Assembly: GCA_021464525.1 (NCBI GenBank)
Contig: JADRCO010000334.1
Span: 1 to 37,394, forward strand
Direction of reading: 5' to 3'
DNA length: 37,394 bases
Source of the DNA: Rhizophagus sp. LPA8_4_AMF
Lineage: Eukaryota > Glomeromycota > Glomeromycetes > Glomerales > Glomeraceae
Shown here: positions 23,804 through 34,807 of the stretch, in pieces
Layout of the letters: every line of letters starts with the position of its first letter
Position numbering within the stretch: position 1 is the stretch's first letter
Program-made: the position numbers and the translations under genes
Notes under the pieces: generated by a model
What the model saw: only the letters and a program-made list of their open reading frames with translations
Told to the model about the DNA's origin: nothing
The model's database searches: none

Positions 23804-26250
23804 TTAACTACGTTTTCCTACTTTAAATATTTTAAATTTGATTAAAATAACATTAACGTTAACAAACAAAAATAAATATAAATATCATCAAGCCATATAA
23901 ACATTTACCACTATTTTCTTGGGTTTCAAGATTTAATTCTTCCTGGTTTCGCTTTTTTAAAGAGGTTTGGGAATTTTGAATTGTTGTATTTTGCGATGAT
24001 AAACTAAATTATAAATTAATTAGTACATAGTTCAGTAATCATTTAAAAATATAATTTTAATATAACCTTTTAATGTCTATATCAAGCTCTTTTTCTTTCG
24101 AAATATAATTATAATTACAATCTAAAGAAAAATAACATGCATTTTAAGGATTATTGTATATAAAATTTTTAATTATAATTAACTTCTTATAGTAATACTC
24201 TTACCGAATGAAATTGTTGATGATGAATTTGTAGACAAATATTTAGAAATTAAAGCACTTAATGGCCTACTTGTATAAATAGCTTCTAGGTGACATTTTT
24301 CAGCAAATTCAGGACCAATCATCTTTGATTCTATCAGTCTTTTTCTTTTTGCTTCAGCTTGTTCAAATTCTGCTTCATTTATACCTTTACGAAACCAATT
24401 ATCAAAAGCTAAATAAATTTCTTTTATTGGTGGTCTTTTTTGGGGATCAGGATCCCAACAACTTTTCATTAAATTAGCATAACATTCTGGTGTGTCTTCT
24501 GTAATTTTGGGTCGTTCTCCATCAAGGATTTTATAAATAAGATGAATATCATGCTTTACATTGGCAAAAGGTTTACAACCTGTTGTAATTTCCCACATAA
24601 TCATACCCAAACTATATATATCAGCTTCTTTAGAAAATGCAGACCCTTTAAATATTTCTGGTGCAATATAAGGTATAACTCCATATATTTCATTATTTGA
24701 TGATTTACTATTTTCAGATTGTGATAATCCCAGATCTCCAATTTTCCATTTAAATACATCTAATAATATATTTCCGCTATGGAAATCTCGATGCATAAAT
24801 TTATTATTATGAATATTATCAAGTCTAAATAAAAAAAAAAGTTAATAATTTAATTTAAGAAAATGCATTTAAAATATAAGTACAGTACCCTGCTGAAATA
24901 TGCCGTAAAATACGTAGTTTATGATTTTTCCATGTAATATTTGTAAAATTATTTTGTAAATACTTATGTAAATCTCCTTTTGACGCATATTCCATAACCA
25001 GTATATAATCTTCTAATTCAGGATCTTTTGTAAAGCCATAAATTTCAATTATATAATTATAAACTCTATCAATTAGTTGATTTGATTTTAACTATTAAAT
25101 TTAAAAATTTAATTAAGGATTAATGATTAAATTATTTAGTCACAAAAATATTAAAAATAATCACCTCATTTAAGAAATATTTATTATTATTTTTAGAATT
25201 TTCAAATCTTTTTAAAATGATAGTTTTATTGTTATTTGACCAAGTTGCTTTATATATAATACCATATCCTCCTTTTGTTATTTCTTTTATATCTGTAAAT
25301 TGAGAATATGGTATCCACCTAACTGGTTTTACCCTATTTTTTCTTTTAAAAATAGAATGTAATAGATTTGATGGCATAAAATATTCATTTGTGATTTTTA
25401 CGAAATTTGCAAGCTCATTTAAATTTAAGTTTTCGTATATAAAATCATTAAAAAGGAAATCATCAGGATCCATGTTGTTTATATTAATAAGTGATATTCT
25501 TTTACATTTTTTACATTGAGATTGACCTGTAGATCCAAAAATAATGTTTGTTGTTAAACAATATCTGCATCCAGTATAAGATATAAGACAATATTCACAA
25601 TGCTTTTGACAATCTGATGTAAATGTTAATCCTGACGTACAATAACCATAATTTATACAAAAATAATCATTGTACCACCATGGTAAGTAAAGAATTGAAA
25701 TTTGTTTTTTAACCAAGGTTGATTCTATCCATTCAAATGAAATTAGATAACAATCTGAGCATAATCTGAGTCGCTTTATAGTATGTTCACCTGTTTCTTG
25801 AAATAGTGTCTTTCCACATAATTTACAATAGTTTTCACTTTCAATCACCTTATTGTATATATCTCGATTATTGCTATCAAGATAATAATTAACTAAATTT
25901 CCTTCTATTTGTTTAAAAAATAAAATTTTCAAACAATTTCCACAGCATTCTTGAATACTTTGTGGTATTTTTGTCTTACTTATCTCATGTTCATTACATT
26001 CCAAGTCCATTGTGTAATATACGTCCAAGTATATATTATTATCAATTATATCATTAATATAGCGCGATAAACATTTTTTGCAATATTTTTGCCAATGACA
26101 AAGAAGCGTCTCAATATATTTTTTTCCACAATAAATACAATTTTTATCATATTCATTAAAAGAAATAAATTTAATTGGTATAGGACTAGATTTTAATCTT
26201 GGCGTTGGGTCAAAAAAATTTTCATCATTTGTATTTTTTACAAGTTCCAT
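23804..26250 (-). CDS. TKL-like protein kinase with Cys-rich N-terminus
   Basis: Six exons on the minus strand (25165-26250, 24889-25091, 24205-24824, 24067-24121, 23909-24003, 23804-23817) sum to 690 codons plus stop, with consistent phases and GT..AG borders. The first 300 residues carry many CxxC-type pairs (CIYCGKK at 38, CCGNC, CKLCGK, LCSDC, CEYC, CKKC) suggesting zinc binding. After WIPYSQF come the glycine loop TKGGYGIIYKATW (about 325), the lysine in IILKRF (about 345), HRDFHSGNILL (about 441), GDLGLSQ (about 459), IAPEIF and a WDPDPQKRP segment. DFG is DLG here; the catalytic Asp, Asn and Lys are kept. The tail has EAIYTSRPLSALIS, a Ser/Asn/Gln-rich stretch, and GKRS at the end. Function beyond kinase activity is unknown. 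A reading that ignores the last three introns stops at 24179. Confidence 0.88.
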
Positions 26251-27262
26251 TTTATTAATATGTTATAATCAAGTATCGATAACAATAATGAATTTAGAAA
26301 TTTTGAACGTATTTGATTTATATTTATTATACTTTTATTTTTATGTTTTTATATCTGAATGATACAGTTTGAAAAGATAGAACTTTCTGTTAGTGATACA
26401 GAAAGTTGGAAAGTTCGTTTTAAATTTAGAAGTACTTTATCGAAGGGCAAAATGCATGATAGTAATACAAATTAATGATCTGCGGCTTTGTTATATTTAC
26501 TTATTTAGTTGAGATGCATATGATCAACCAGCGGAAGTATCTATTAAGTATTAGCGTAATTATTAAATATTTCTAGAAGATAATGATGGAAACAAAAATG
26601 ATACTCAAATTAAAGAAAGGAAACACGATGAAAATTGATACTTGAACAACGATAATTTAAACAATAATAGATAAAAGAATTTTCTGTTTTATCTAAATGT
26701 AAAATAAAGTTGAAAAATAATTTTGTACGAATTCAAAAGCTTGTCATAGTAAAAATGATATTATAAAATGAATAGATTTAATACTGTAAAATCTCGTAAG
26801 CTACCAGTCATATAAAGGATAAATATCATTATTTTTATAATTTTGCTAAAGCAACAAATATCATTCAAGGTATTTCCTATTTTCCTTCAAATGATTATTT
26901 ATACTATCACTAAAATAGCTAGCATTTCTTAAAAATTTTCTATCATAATAGATAAAATAAATTATTGTCTTCTACTGTGCTGCAATTGTGTTAACCCATG
27001 AAATTTTCCTTCCATCCGCTGACGTCACCTCACTAATTACCCCTGTTTTTCCTTTTTTGATTATGTATCACTTTCTTTTGTAACACTGATAATCTAACGC
27101 AAATCATGTGCAAATTTTGCAAATTTGAATAAATAATTAAAAATTACGCTAATGTAAAATTACGTTGTTAATAAAATTACGCTAATTTACACAATTGGGA
27201 AATCTACCGCTTCGGACGCACAAATGGTTTCCGTTACCCTAGTAATAATTAATAATAAGTAG
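26251..27262. other. Upstream region of the Cys-rich kinase, no gene
   Basis: No gene is seen. A short direct repeat AAAATTACGCTAAT occurs at 27140-27153 and 27173-27186. Confidence 0.35.
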
Positions 27263-27578
27263 GGATGGAATCGGTGTCGACTCGAGTCGATTCTGGAACC
27301 TGATCTTAAATTTAAAAGATTCTGGATCTCTTGGGCTTAAAACATAAAAACCGTTCTGAGCCGAAACCGAAGTTGAACTGACTTCAAGAACCGAGTCATC
27401 TGTCAAGATTTTGATGATCACATACCAACTAGACCAATCAAAATTTTTCTGATTGATCATCATCACATGCTCTACTTGTGTCTTTAAATTTGACGCACGT
27501 AGCTCATATTTTTATTTATTAGAGGATGTGGAACGAGGATGTGGAACCGAATTAGAACCGACGAACCGATTTCCATCC
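27263..27578. mobile_element. Small terminal-inverted-repeat element (MITE-like)
   Basis: The left end GGATGGAATCGGTGTCGACT and the right end, reverse-complemented GGATGGAAATCGGTTCGTCG, are imperfect inverted repeats. The similarity extends about 35-40 bp inwards as repeated CGGTT/GGAACC words. The interior has further ACCG words and no coding capacity; a 75-codon minus-strand frame here is accidental. No target-site duplication could be fixed. Confidence 0.6.
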
Positions 27579-27789
27579 ATAAATTAATAAGAAAAAAAGA
27601 GCAATATTAAAATAAGTATTTGTTATACTAATTATTTAAAAAAATTATATAATTTAATTTATTTTTTTTTTTGGGGGCTGAATATTTTTTAAAAATCATT
27701 TTTATTCTAGTAACTAAAAAAAAATCATATAAAATGTATTTATTCAAATGAAGAAAAAATACTTATTTCGATTTCATCGCATTCGGTAC

Positions 27790-27935
27790 TGACCTGATCC
27801 AAACCTAAAAGGCAAAAGAACAAAAAAAACTAGGAAAAAAGAAAATATTAGTGCAGTATCGATTCGATCACTGATCCAAACCCAAAAGGTGAAAGAACGA
27901 AAAAATCAATTGGGAAAAAAATATTACTATATAGA
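27790..27935. repeat. Diverged two-copy tandem repeat, period about 77 bp
   Basis: CTGATCCAAACCTAAAAGGC (27794) recurs as CTGATCCAAACCCAAAAGGT (27871). Both are followed by AAAGAACAAAAA-like and AGGAAAAAA/GGGAAAAAA sequence and then AATATTA. The two units are clearly related but diverged. Confidence 0.6.
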
Positions 27936-28836
27936 TTATAAAAGGGAAAAATATAAACCAAAAAAAAATCAAAATACTGAGAAAAAAATTTCAGTTTAAA
28001 AAAAAAAAAATCAAAAAAAGAATTCAGTTTAAAATTTTTTTAAAATCAACGCCAATTCTGCTGGGGCTAATCGCATCAATGGAAATGGAATAAAGTTTTT
28101 CGTTAGCTAGTGTTATAAAAAAAACCGATCAAAAACACATTTCCATGTTTACGTGCGTGACGTTTCTATAACGGGAACCGTTATACAGTCCGAAATACCG
28201 TTTCTGATTCTTGAAGTCCGTTTACTTAAAAATGCATCAATAACGTTAACTTTGTAAATAAAATATCATTTATTAAGATATAAACAAGAAGGTAAAATTT
28301 TTTTTTTAGATAGGAGAGAATTGAAGACTAAAATATTCTAATATGCTCTCTATTTGAAACGGAATATCATGAGCGAGCTTTATCTGATAAATAAATGTTT
28401 CATAATAAATTGGCAGGATAATTTTTTTCATTTTTTTTCACGTCAGTCATCCGACTCAAATATCAGTAATCACTCGTGCAAAATGTACTATGCTCGGTAA
28501 ATCACGTTAATCTAAGTTTTTGATTGGTTTTCATATAGTATATTCAATTGTGAAACATACCGTACGTTTTAATATTTACGCCCGTACTTTTAAAATTTTT
28601 TCGCAAAAAATAGGAAGATCGCCCATTTTTCGCTAAAATATTAATCAAGCGTTAGCTATTAATTATCGCACGGCCCTATATGGTCATGCCGATATTTTCA
28701 TTATCGTACAATATCGGTATTATCGCAATAGTTTATTTGCGTACAATATTGATATTCAATAGTTTATTTGCGTACTAACTACTATACAATATCGAATATC
28801 GATAGAATGATCTGCATTAGGCGTATGATATAAATA
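27936..28836. other. Palindrome- and repeat-rich gap
   Basis: No gene is seen. Visible structures are a perfect 8-bp inverted repeat with a 3-bp loop at 28167-28185 (TATAACGG, GAA, CCGTTATA) and an exact 19-bp direct repeat CAATAGTTTATTTGCGTAC at 28726-28744 and 28757-28775. ACAATATCG-type words are frequent around 28.7-28.8 kb. Together these suggest remnants of small repeats. Confidence 0.5.
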
Positions 28837-28885
28837 GTATTTAAATTGGTTAACGTTACTTCGTGACGTTAACCAATATAAATAC
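28837..28885. repeat. Near-perfect 20-bp hairpin
   Basis: The left arm GTATTTAAATTGGTTAACGT (28837-28856) and the right arm (28866-28885), reverse-complemented GTATTTATATTGGTTAACGT, match at 19 of 20 positions around a 9-nt loop (TACTTCGTG). The hairpin is about 130 bp downstream of the stop of BTB-TLDc gene 3, which is on the minus strand. It could be a small mobile palindrome or could affect 3' processing; I cannot tell which. Confidence 0.75.
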
Positions 28886-29018
28886 AACACCGTATAATAT
28901 CAATATAAAAAAGCGAATACAATACAATAAAAATCAGATAGGTTAATATTTTATTTAAAATCTTATATTTTCCAATAACTTTACATACTAATTATGATAC
29001 AAATAATTTATATAGTAT

Positions 29019-30657
29019 TTAAAAGATGAGAATTTCCTTATCAAAAGATTTATCTTTACCTATCCCTTCATTATTTAAATTTAATAAAATATGATTAATT
29101 TTAGTCTTTTTTAAAGCATTCTTCTTTACCTTTTTTGTAACTTGAAAAACTTCATAATCATCTACATTAAATTTTGAAGATATACCTATACTAGGATATG
29201 AATAAGGATTACTTGTCCAAGAATTACTATAAGAATAAACTAAATCATTCCCACCACCAAATCTTGGACCATCGAATGGAAAACATCCTATAGAATATCC
29301 ATCTCCATTACTATAACCTATTCTTGTACTTTCAAGATCCTCTTTATCTGTTAATGAGAATATGAAACTATCTTTAGTTGACATCCAAGATTTATTTGAA
29401 TCCCAATAAAGTGGATTATATCCTCCAACTATTTGTTCCGTATCCGTAATTTTTGCTATTATTAAAGTGGCTCCTTTATTATCACATTTTTCGTGAAATG
29501 CTGTTGCTGTATAACCATCTCTACTAGCTCTATATAAAAGGTTAAATTCATAAGGAATAGCTTTAATATACTTTGTATCCTCTTCTTTTCTATCAATCCA
29601 ACTTGCAAGTAAAGCGATATGATTTTGATTAATTATAAAAGAATCAATATCGCTTTTCGAATATCTTGGCTTATTATCAAACGTTAATTCAGAAGTCGTA
29701 TAAAATTTTAAGATTTTTTCTCGTAATTCTTTAGGTAAAATTTCTTCATAAGGTTTGACTTTGTTTAAATAATTATCATGAGAAATCTCGTTAAATCTAA
29801 TCAATGGTATAAATTTATGAAGAATTCTTTTAAAGGCGTCAATTTTTTCTTGAAAATCTTTTCCGGTAATATAAGTAGAGTCGTGATGACATTTAGAAAC
29901 ATCATCTTTAAGAATTGGTTCTTGTTTTAAACCCCATTTAACAAGATTTTCCCAAATTTCAATTTCATCCAAATTCAAATCATCACGTTTTAGAATAATT
30001 TCTAATATAGGAGCAGGTAAATAAATAAATTTAGAAGAATTAAATAAAATTTCAGGTTCATAACAGATCGTTTCCAAACAAAATTCTTGTAAATTATTAA
30101 ATGCTTGACGATAAAAAACGGTTTGTAAAATTCCGATTGGATCATCACGTAAGAATTGATGATGATTTTCAATAAGGAAATCTTCGGCGGGTTTAATTAA
30201 TTGGTTCAACTTTAAATCATCAGAGGCGATCATAATATTTAAAATCTCAATTCCGGTTTTTTTTGTAATATCAGCGTGTCCCGTATAAAGATATCTAAAA
30301 AATACGGTTCATATATATATATATATTTATTTATTTAATACGGTTCATATTTTTTTTTTTTAAAAAAAAAAAAATTATATTTTCATAACATTAAAATATT
30401 TTCAAAACTTACTTGATAATAACTTCAAAAGTTTGAGGGGTAATATTTGTTTTCTTAATTATATATTTTCCATCTTTTTTATCGATATCATTTGAAGAAA
30501 GAATTTTGTTAAAATATTCGGATCTACAACTCAAGATATTGGAGTGAGCATGAAATTCCTTAAATTCACCAACGTAAATGATGACATCATAATTGGTTTC
30601 AGTTTTGAGTAATCTTTCAAGATTCTTTACAACTTCAGATTCATGATTATATGACAT
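29019..30657 (-). CDS. BTB-BACK-TLDc domain protein 3
   Basis: Exons 30413-30657 and 29019-30294 on the minus strand, joined across a 118-nt intron in the same phase-2 position as in genes 1 and 2, give 506 codons plus stop. BTB is at about residues 5-105 (YDVIIYVGEFKEFHAHS, completed by YLYTGHADI), BACK-like helices at about 110-245, and TLDc at about 285-466 (FNLLYRASRDGYTATAFHEK, IVGGYNPLYWDS, GPRFGGGNDL, DYEVFQVTKK). It is more diverged than genes 1 and 2 are from each other. About 36 residues follow the usual TLDc end (rich in Lys and Asn, ending DKEILIF). The family role is that of a CUL3 adaptor with a stress-linked TLDc module. A reading that starts at the ATG at 30233 would lose the BTB domain and is not the real start. 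Confidence 0.9.
30295..30412. repeat. Repeat-bearing intron of BTB-TLDc gene 3
   Basis: The intron holds an (AT)n run at about 30311-30326, a long T run followed by an A run (about 30349-30373), and the exact 14-bp direct repeat AATACGGTTCATAT at 30301-30314 and 30337-30350. Confidence 0.7.
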
Positions 30658-30759
30658 GTTTTAGAAGATTTTTTATTATAATGATAAATATAATATTTCG
30701 AATGATAAGAAAAAAATAACGAACATGAAAAAAATGAAAAAAATGAAAATGTGGATCTA

Positions 30760-31076
30760 GGGATGTTAAGTGGTTTATTCCGAACTGGTTTTAAACAGGT
30801 TTATGCTCAAACCGATATAATTAGCTAAAACTAGTTAGTTTACTAGTTTGTAGTGAAATGATAGCACGTCATTTTAGTCATTTTAGAAAAAATATTAGTT
30901 AAACTTGTTAAACTTGTTGAAAGTTAATTAAAAATATTGTGTAATACTAAATTTATGCTCCAAATTAGGAAATTGATAGTCTTAAACCTGGTTTCTAAAC
31001 CTAGTTTCATCTAGTTCGAGACCTGAAACTAGTAGTTTGGAGCACAAACCGAACTAGTCGAACCATTTAACATCCC
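30760..31076. mobile_element. Small terminal-inverted-repeat element (MITE-like)
   Basis: The left end GGGATGTTAAGTGGTTTATT and the right end, reverse-complemented GGGATGTTAAATGGTTCGAC, are inverted repeats. Similarity continues inwards through CCGAACTGG / TAGTTCGGTTTGTGCTC, giving arms of roughly 55 bp on a 317-bp element. The interior has several ACTAGTT and AAACCTGGTTT words and no coding frame. It lies about 100 bp upstream of BTB-TLDc gene 3 (minus strand), so it may overlap that promoter. No clear target-site duplication was found. Confidence 0.7.
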
Positions 31077-32984
31077 GACTTCAGGAATGACAAGATAGAA
31101 AACTAGATTCATCGCAGGTAAGGCGCTTCGTTCGAGCCCTTTCCCTTTTTATCAGTTCCTAAATAACGTCATTTAATCTATATTGTTTATAATTATGTCA
31201 TTATTGTCGTACAATACTTGGTTGGACGCAATGTACGACATAAAAAGAACAAAATTCATGTGAATTCAAAATATCGAAGTTCTAATAATTCTAAAAAGAA
31301 TCTATTGATAAAAAGCATATGATTTCATACCAATATTAATCTTTAACGAGAACAATTATAATACTTAAAATATTTGATAAATATATATTTTTAACGAATT
31401 AAAATTTAAGTCACTTTGTTTCAACACAGAATAAGCAAGTTAAATAATCATTCATTTCATTCTTATTATGGTAGGAATTAATCATAATATTATTATTATT
31501 ATTACTCGTAGATAACGCTACAAAACGCTCCTTGTGTCATGAATTTAATTAATTGGTCAAAAAATTGTACGTACAAAATTTTATATACTTTAAAAATTAA
31601 TTATTAAAACATAAATCCATTTAAAAAATTATTTACATATAAAATATTTTATGAAATTGAATCCGACAAGCCGATATGTTGTTAACTCGACGATAAAGTT
31701 GACGAGGATGAAAATCTACAAATTAATGTTGATTACGTCTTAAAAAATTTTCATATTGTTATAATAAATGGAGGGTCGTTATATTAAATTTTGATCAAGT
31801 TTGTCTCATATTATCTGGATTTTATTATTAATTTCATAACTTTAAAAGAGATAACCAATAAAAAGTGATGATTCTTTCATTTAATTAATTTATTTATTTA
31901 CACTATTATTTTTTATTTTTGTTTTATTTTATATTATTTTATTTTTTTGAGAGTAAAAATTTTTGAAAAAAAAAAATACGGTTTGAAAAGAATGAGTACT
32001 TTCCATCTTCCTGATTTAATTTGTGAATGATGATACCATCGTTACGTACGTGCCTAATCAATATGATATTAACGTTCTTACAAATTTTAAAAAGATTATG
32101 AAATATTCTCCGAAATTTTTTAAACCCTTCAAGAAAATTTTTGAATTTTTTTCCGATTATCAAAATTTTTTGATTTTAATCATGACTACAATGTGTTTCT
32201 TGCAAACTGGACTAGTTGATCCCAGACTGACTAAGTACGTAACGCAAAAATTAGACGCAAGATAAAGTTCATTCATCTTTCCTTATATAGAAAATCACGT
32301 ACCCACAAACTATTATTAAGGTTTTGCGTTTAAAAGTAGAAATGTAATCAAATATGACGTAATCTCACTGGCATTACAACTTTAAATATAGTTTATGTAT
32401 TATTATCGCATAACGTCATTTGTCATTCGTCACACGATTTTTTCTCATTTTTCCAATTAATATAGAAATTAAATAATGAATTTTAACAAAATTTGAGTAA
32501 CGTATAAAAATAATAAGTAAGTTATTCAAAAATATTATGATGAAATATCAATAACCTTTTTGTTTCTATTTTTACTTTATTGAAATATAAAATACTTAAT
32601 ATATAACTTTATTCAAATAAAATTTTTTTTTTTTTAAATTAGAATTGTTCTGCGTAGAAAGATCTTATTTCTTAAAAAAAACCATCCAGGTTATCACCTA
32701 TTCTAAAAATAGAAAAAATCCCGTGATCTACATATTGTGTGTTATGTGATATACTGTAAATGAAATGTGATGTTTTCTATATATAGAATGAACTTCTTTT
32801 TTCCAAATCAAGTTACTTCACTTGTAAACAAAGTCACTTGATAAAAACTGGTATTTATACGTACGCCAATGTTTGTTCATCCCCTATTCACATGTATTAA
32901 TTCGGAAAACAATTCAAGTCATATTTCCTACAACATGAGTAATTAGTCTTTGGTTCATTCAAATTATCCCCGTTAATTAATCGC
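31077..32984. other. 1.9-kb gap with one doubtful small ORF
   Basis: Mostly A+T-rich. An ATT microsatellite lies at about 31488-31505. A plus-strand open frame of 80 codons at 32023-32265 (starting MNDDTIVTYVPNQYD) has a Phe/Lys-rich composition, no recognised domain and no supporting signal. It could be a small gene or chance, and I would not count it as real without transcript data. Confidence 0.35.
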
Positions 32985-33000
32985 TTTATATAAATATATA
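32985..33000 (+). promoter_or_regulatory. Candidate TATA box of the VWA/alpha-kinase gene
   Basis: TTTATATAAATATATA lies about 55-70 bp upstream of the ATG at 33056, a reasonable distance for a fungal core promoter. In such A+T-rich DNA this match is only suggestive. Confidence 0.4.
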
Positions 33001-33055
33001 TTTAAATCCTTAAAAGATTAAAAATAATTTTTTTTCAACATTAAAAAAAAAAAAA

Positions 33056-34807
33056 ATGTCCACGCTCAAGCGATTCTCCTCGAAAAGAAATTCAGAAAAT
33101 GAAAGTTCTAATACAACATCCACCAATCCTGTTTCTACTTCACTTGCATCTGATTTAGATAATCTAAACCTTACTGAAGAACGTCTGAAACGTTATGTCG
33201 ATGAGGCAAATACTCTATCTTCGGATACAACATTCATTAATAGTACAGAAGATGAAACTAAATTAAGGGCCAGGGCTATATTGTTACGAGAAAAGGCTGT
33301 ATCCAAAACTCTTAATAACATCAAACTTTCAATGAAAGTTGATCTTTGCTTTGTTTTAGACTGTTCTGGATCTATGAGATCTCATATCGATGCTGCTAAA
33401 GATTGTATCTTACAAGTTTCAAATTATGTTAAAAATACAAATCCAAATATTAAACTTCGAGTTGGATTTTGTGGATATCGTGATTACTATAATAAAGATA
33501 AACACCTACAAATATTTGATTTTACCGACAATTATGAAAGTTTTACAAAATACCTACGTAATAATGTGTTAGCCATTTCTAATGATGATGATCCAGAGGA
33601 TGTTCTCGGAGGTCTTAATGCGGCAGTAAACCAATTGAATTGGCAAAGTACCACTCGGGTTCTTCTTCATATTGGTGATTATCCACCACATGGTCGTCGT
33701 TTCACAAATTTAAGAGATAAATATCCAGATGGTGATCCAAATGGTCTAACTCCAGAAAGTATACTAAAAGAAATGCAATCAAAAAATATTCTTTACTTCT
33801 TTGGTAAGGTTACGGATCATACAGAAAAAATGCTTCAAGTATTCCGTGGTATAATCGGTGAATTTCCAGTGTTTGATATTGTGGGAGGTGATCCAATTGT
33901 ATTAATTGAAAAACTTGTTAAGGCTACATCATCATCTATTACTCTTGCTGTTTCGTTAACTAGTACAATTGGAAATGGCTCCAAAGATATATATTCTTTA
34001 CAACAAAAAAAACTCGACATGAATCCAAATGAGCCCGATTGGAAAATTCTTTCATTACAAAAAGGAGTTGTAATGTGGTATCAAATTCCTAAATATCTAG
34101 ATGAACTTCAAGATCAGAAATACTTTAATAAATCGGAATTATTTTCTAAAAGCTTCTCATTCAAGATTGCCTCTCAACCATTTTCTGCAGGTATTGAAAA
34201 GTGTGCATATTACGCTCTTGATGATCAAAATAATCCTATGGTTATAAAGGAATATCATTGCATTGGAAAAACGAATCCTTTTGAAAAATATCTTGAGGCG
34301 ATAGAAATATCTACTATCGCATCTTTTCTTTCTACAAAATTTAACTTAATTACAAAACGAAAAAAGATTCATAAAGTAAATTTTCTTGACGTAAGTCTTT
34401 TACGTACTGGTACCGTTGATCTTCATACTCGATATTATACTATAGAACCAAGACTTCAAAATTCAGGGTATAAAAGATTTAATGCAAATACTGGTATTAT
34501 TACAGAACTTCATCATACACTTGAGGCATTTGCACATTTTACATATGAGTACACCAATGGTTATTTAGTGGTTTGTGATCTTCAAGGAATTGAACTTGAT
34601 GGAGAGTTCTTGTTAACAGATCCGGCGATACATTGTGTTGATCCTTTAAGATTTGGAAGAACAAATTTTGGTAAAGAGGGAATTAACCAATGTTTCTTGG
34701 CAAATCATAAATGTAATGAAATTTGTAAAAAATTAAGATTAGGTAGGTCCAATTTTAAATTCAGGCTAAACATTAAAAGTCTAAACCTTTTTAAGGGATG
34801 TTTTTAG
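33056..34807 (+). CDS. VWA domain and alpha-kinase protein
   Basis: A single open frame of 583 codons. After a Ser/Asn-rich start, a von Willebrand factor A domain (about residues 97-285) opens with VDLCFVLDCSGSMRSHIDAA, a DxSxS metal-ion-dependent adhesion motif. The C-terminal part (about 360-565) is an alpha-kinase domain: a lysine in MVIKEYHC (about 398), LVVCDLQGIELD (about 504), LLTDPAIHC, FGRTNFGKEGI (about 535) and the final HKCNEICKKLRL. This order matches the VWA/alpha-kinase proteins known from Dictyostelium (VwkA), distant from conventional kinases and related to EF-2 kinase and myosin heavy chain kinases. Its substrate here is unknown. About 20 residues follow the usual alpha-kinase end. 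A GT at about 34742 could instead start a 3' intron, in which case the C-terminus differs. No signal peptide is seen, so it is probably cytoplasmic. Confidence 0.9.
   Translation: MSTLKRFSSKRNSENESSNTTSTNPVSTSLASDLDNLNLTEERLKRYVDEANTLSSDTTFINSTEDETKLRARAILLREKAVSKTLNNIKLSMKVDLCFVLDCSGSMRSHIDAAKDCILQVSNYVKNTNPNIKLRVGFCGYRDYYNKDKHLQIFDFTDNYESFTKYLRNNVLAISNDDDPEDVLGGLNAAVNQLNWQSTTRVLLHIGDYPPHGRRFTNLRDKYPDGDPNGLTPESILKEMQSKNILYFFGKVTDHTEKMLQVFRGIIGEFPVFDIVGGDPIVLIEKLVKATSSSITLAVSLTSTIGNGSKDIYSLQQKKLDMNPNEPDWKILSLQKGVVMWYQIPKYLDELQDQKYFNKSELFSKSFSFKIASQPFSAGIEKCAYYALDDQNNPMVIKEYHCIGKTNPFEKYLEAIEISTIASFLSTKFNLITKRKKIHKVNFLDVSLLRTGTVDLHTRYYTIEPRLQNSGYKRFNANTGIITELHHTLEAFAHFTYEYTNGYLVVCDLQGIELDGEFLLTDPAIHCVDPLRFGRTNFGKEGINQCFLANHKCNEICKKLRLGRSNFKFRLNIKSLNLFKGCF

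Noticed and set aside
28700..28800. Possible CRISPR-like array from repeated CAATAGTTTATTTGCGTAC
   Set aside because: Only two copies, unequal context, eukaryotic sequence; it is a simple direct repeat.
31115..31145. GTTCGAGCC, a T-loop-like sequence suggesting a tRNA or SINE
   Set aside because: No D-arm motif, no anticodon arm and no pairing acceptor stem could be found around it.
32023..32265. 80-codon plus-strand open frame
   Set aside because: No domain, low-complexity Phe/Lys composition and an overlapping antisense frame of similar length. It is mentioned only as doubtful.
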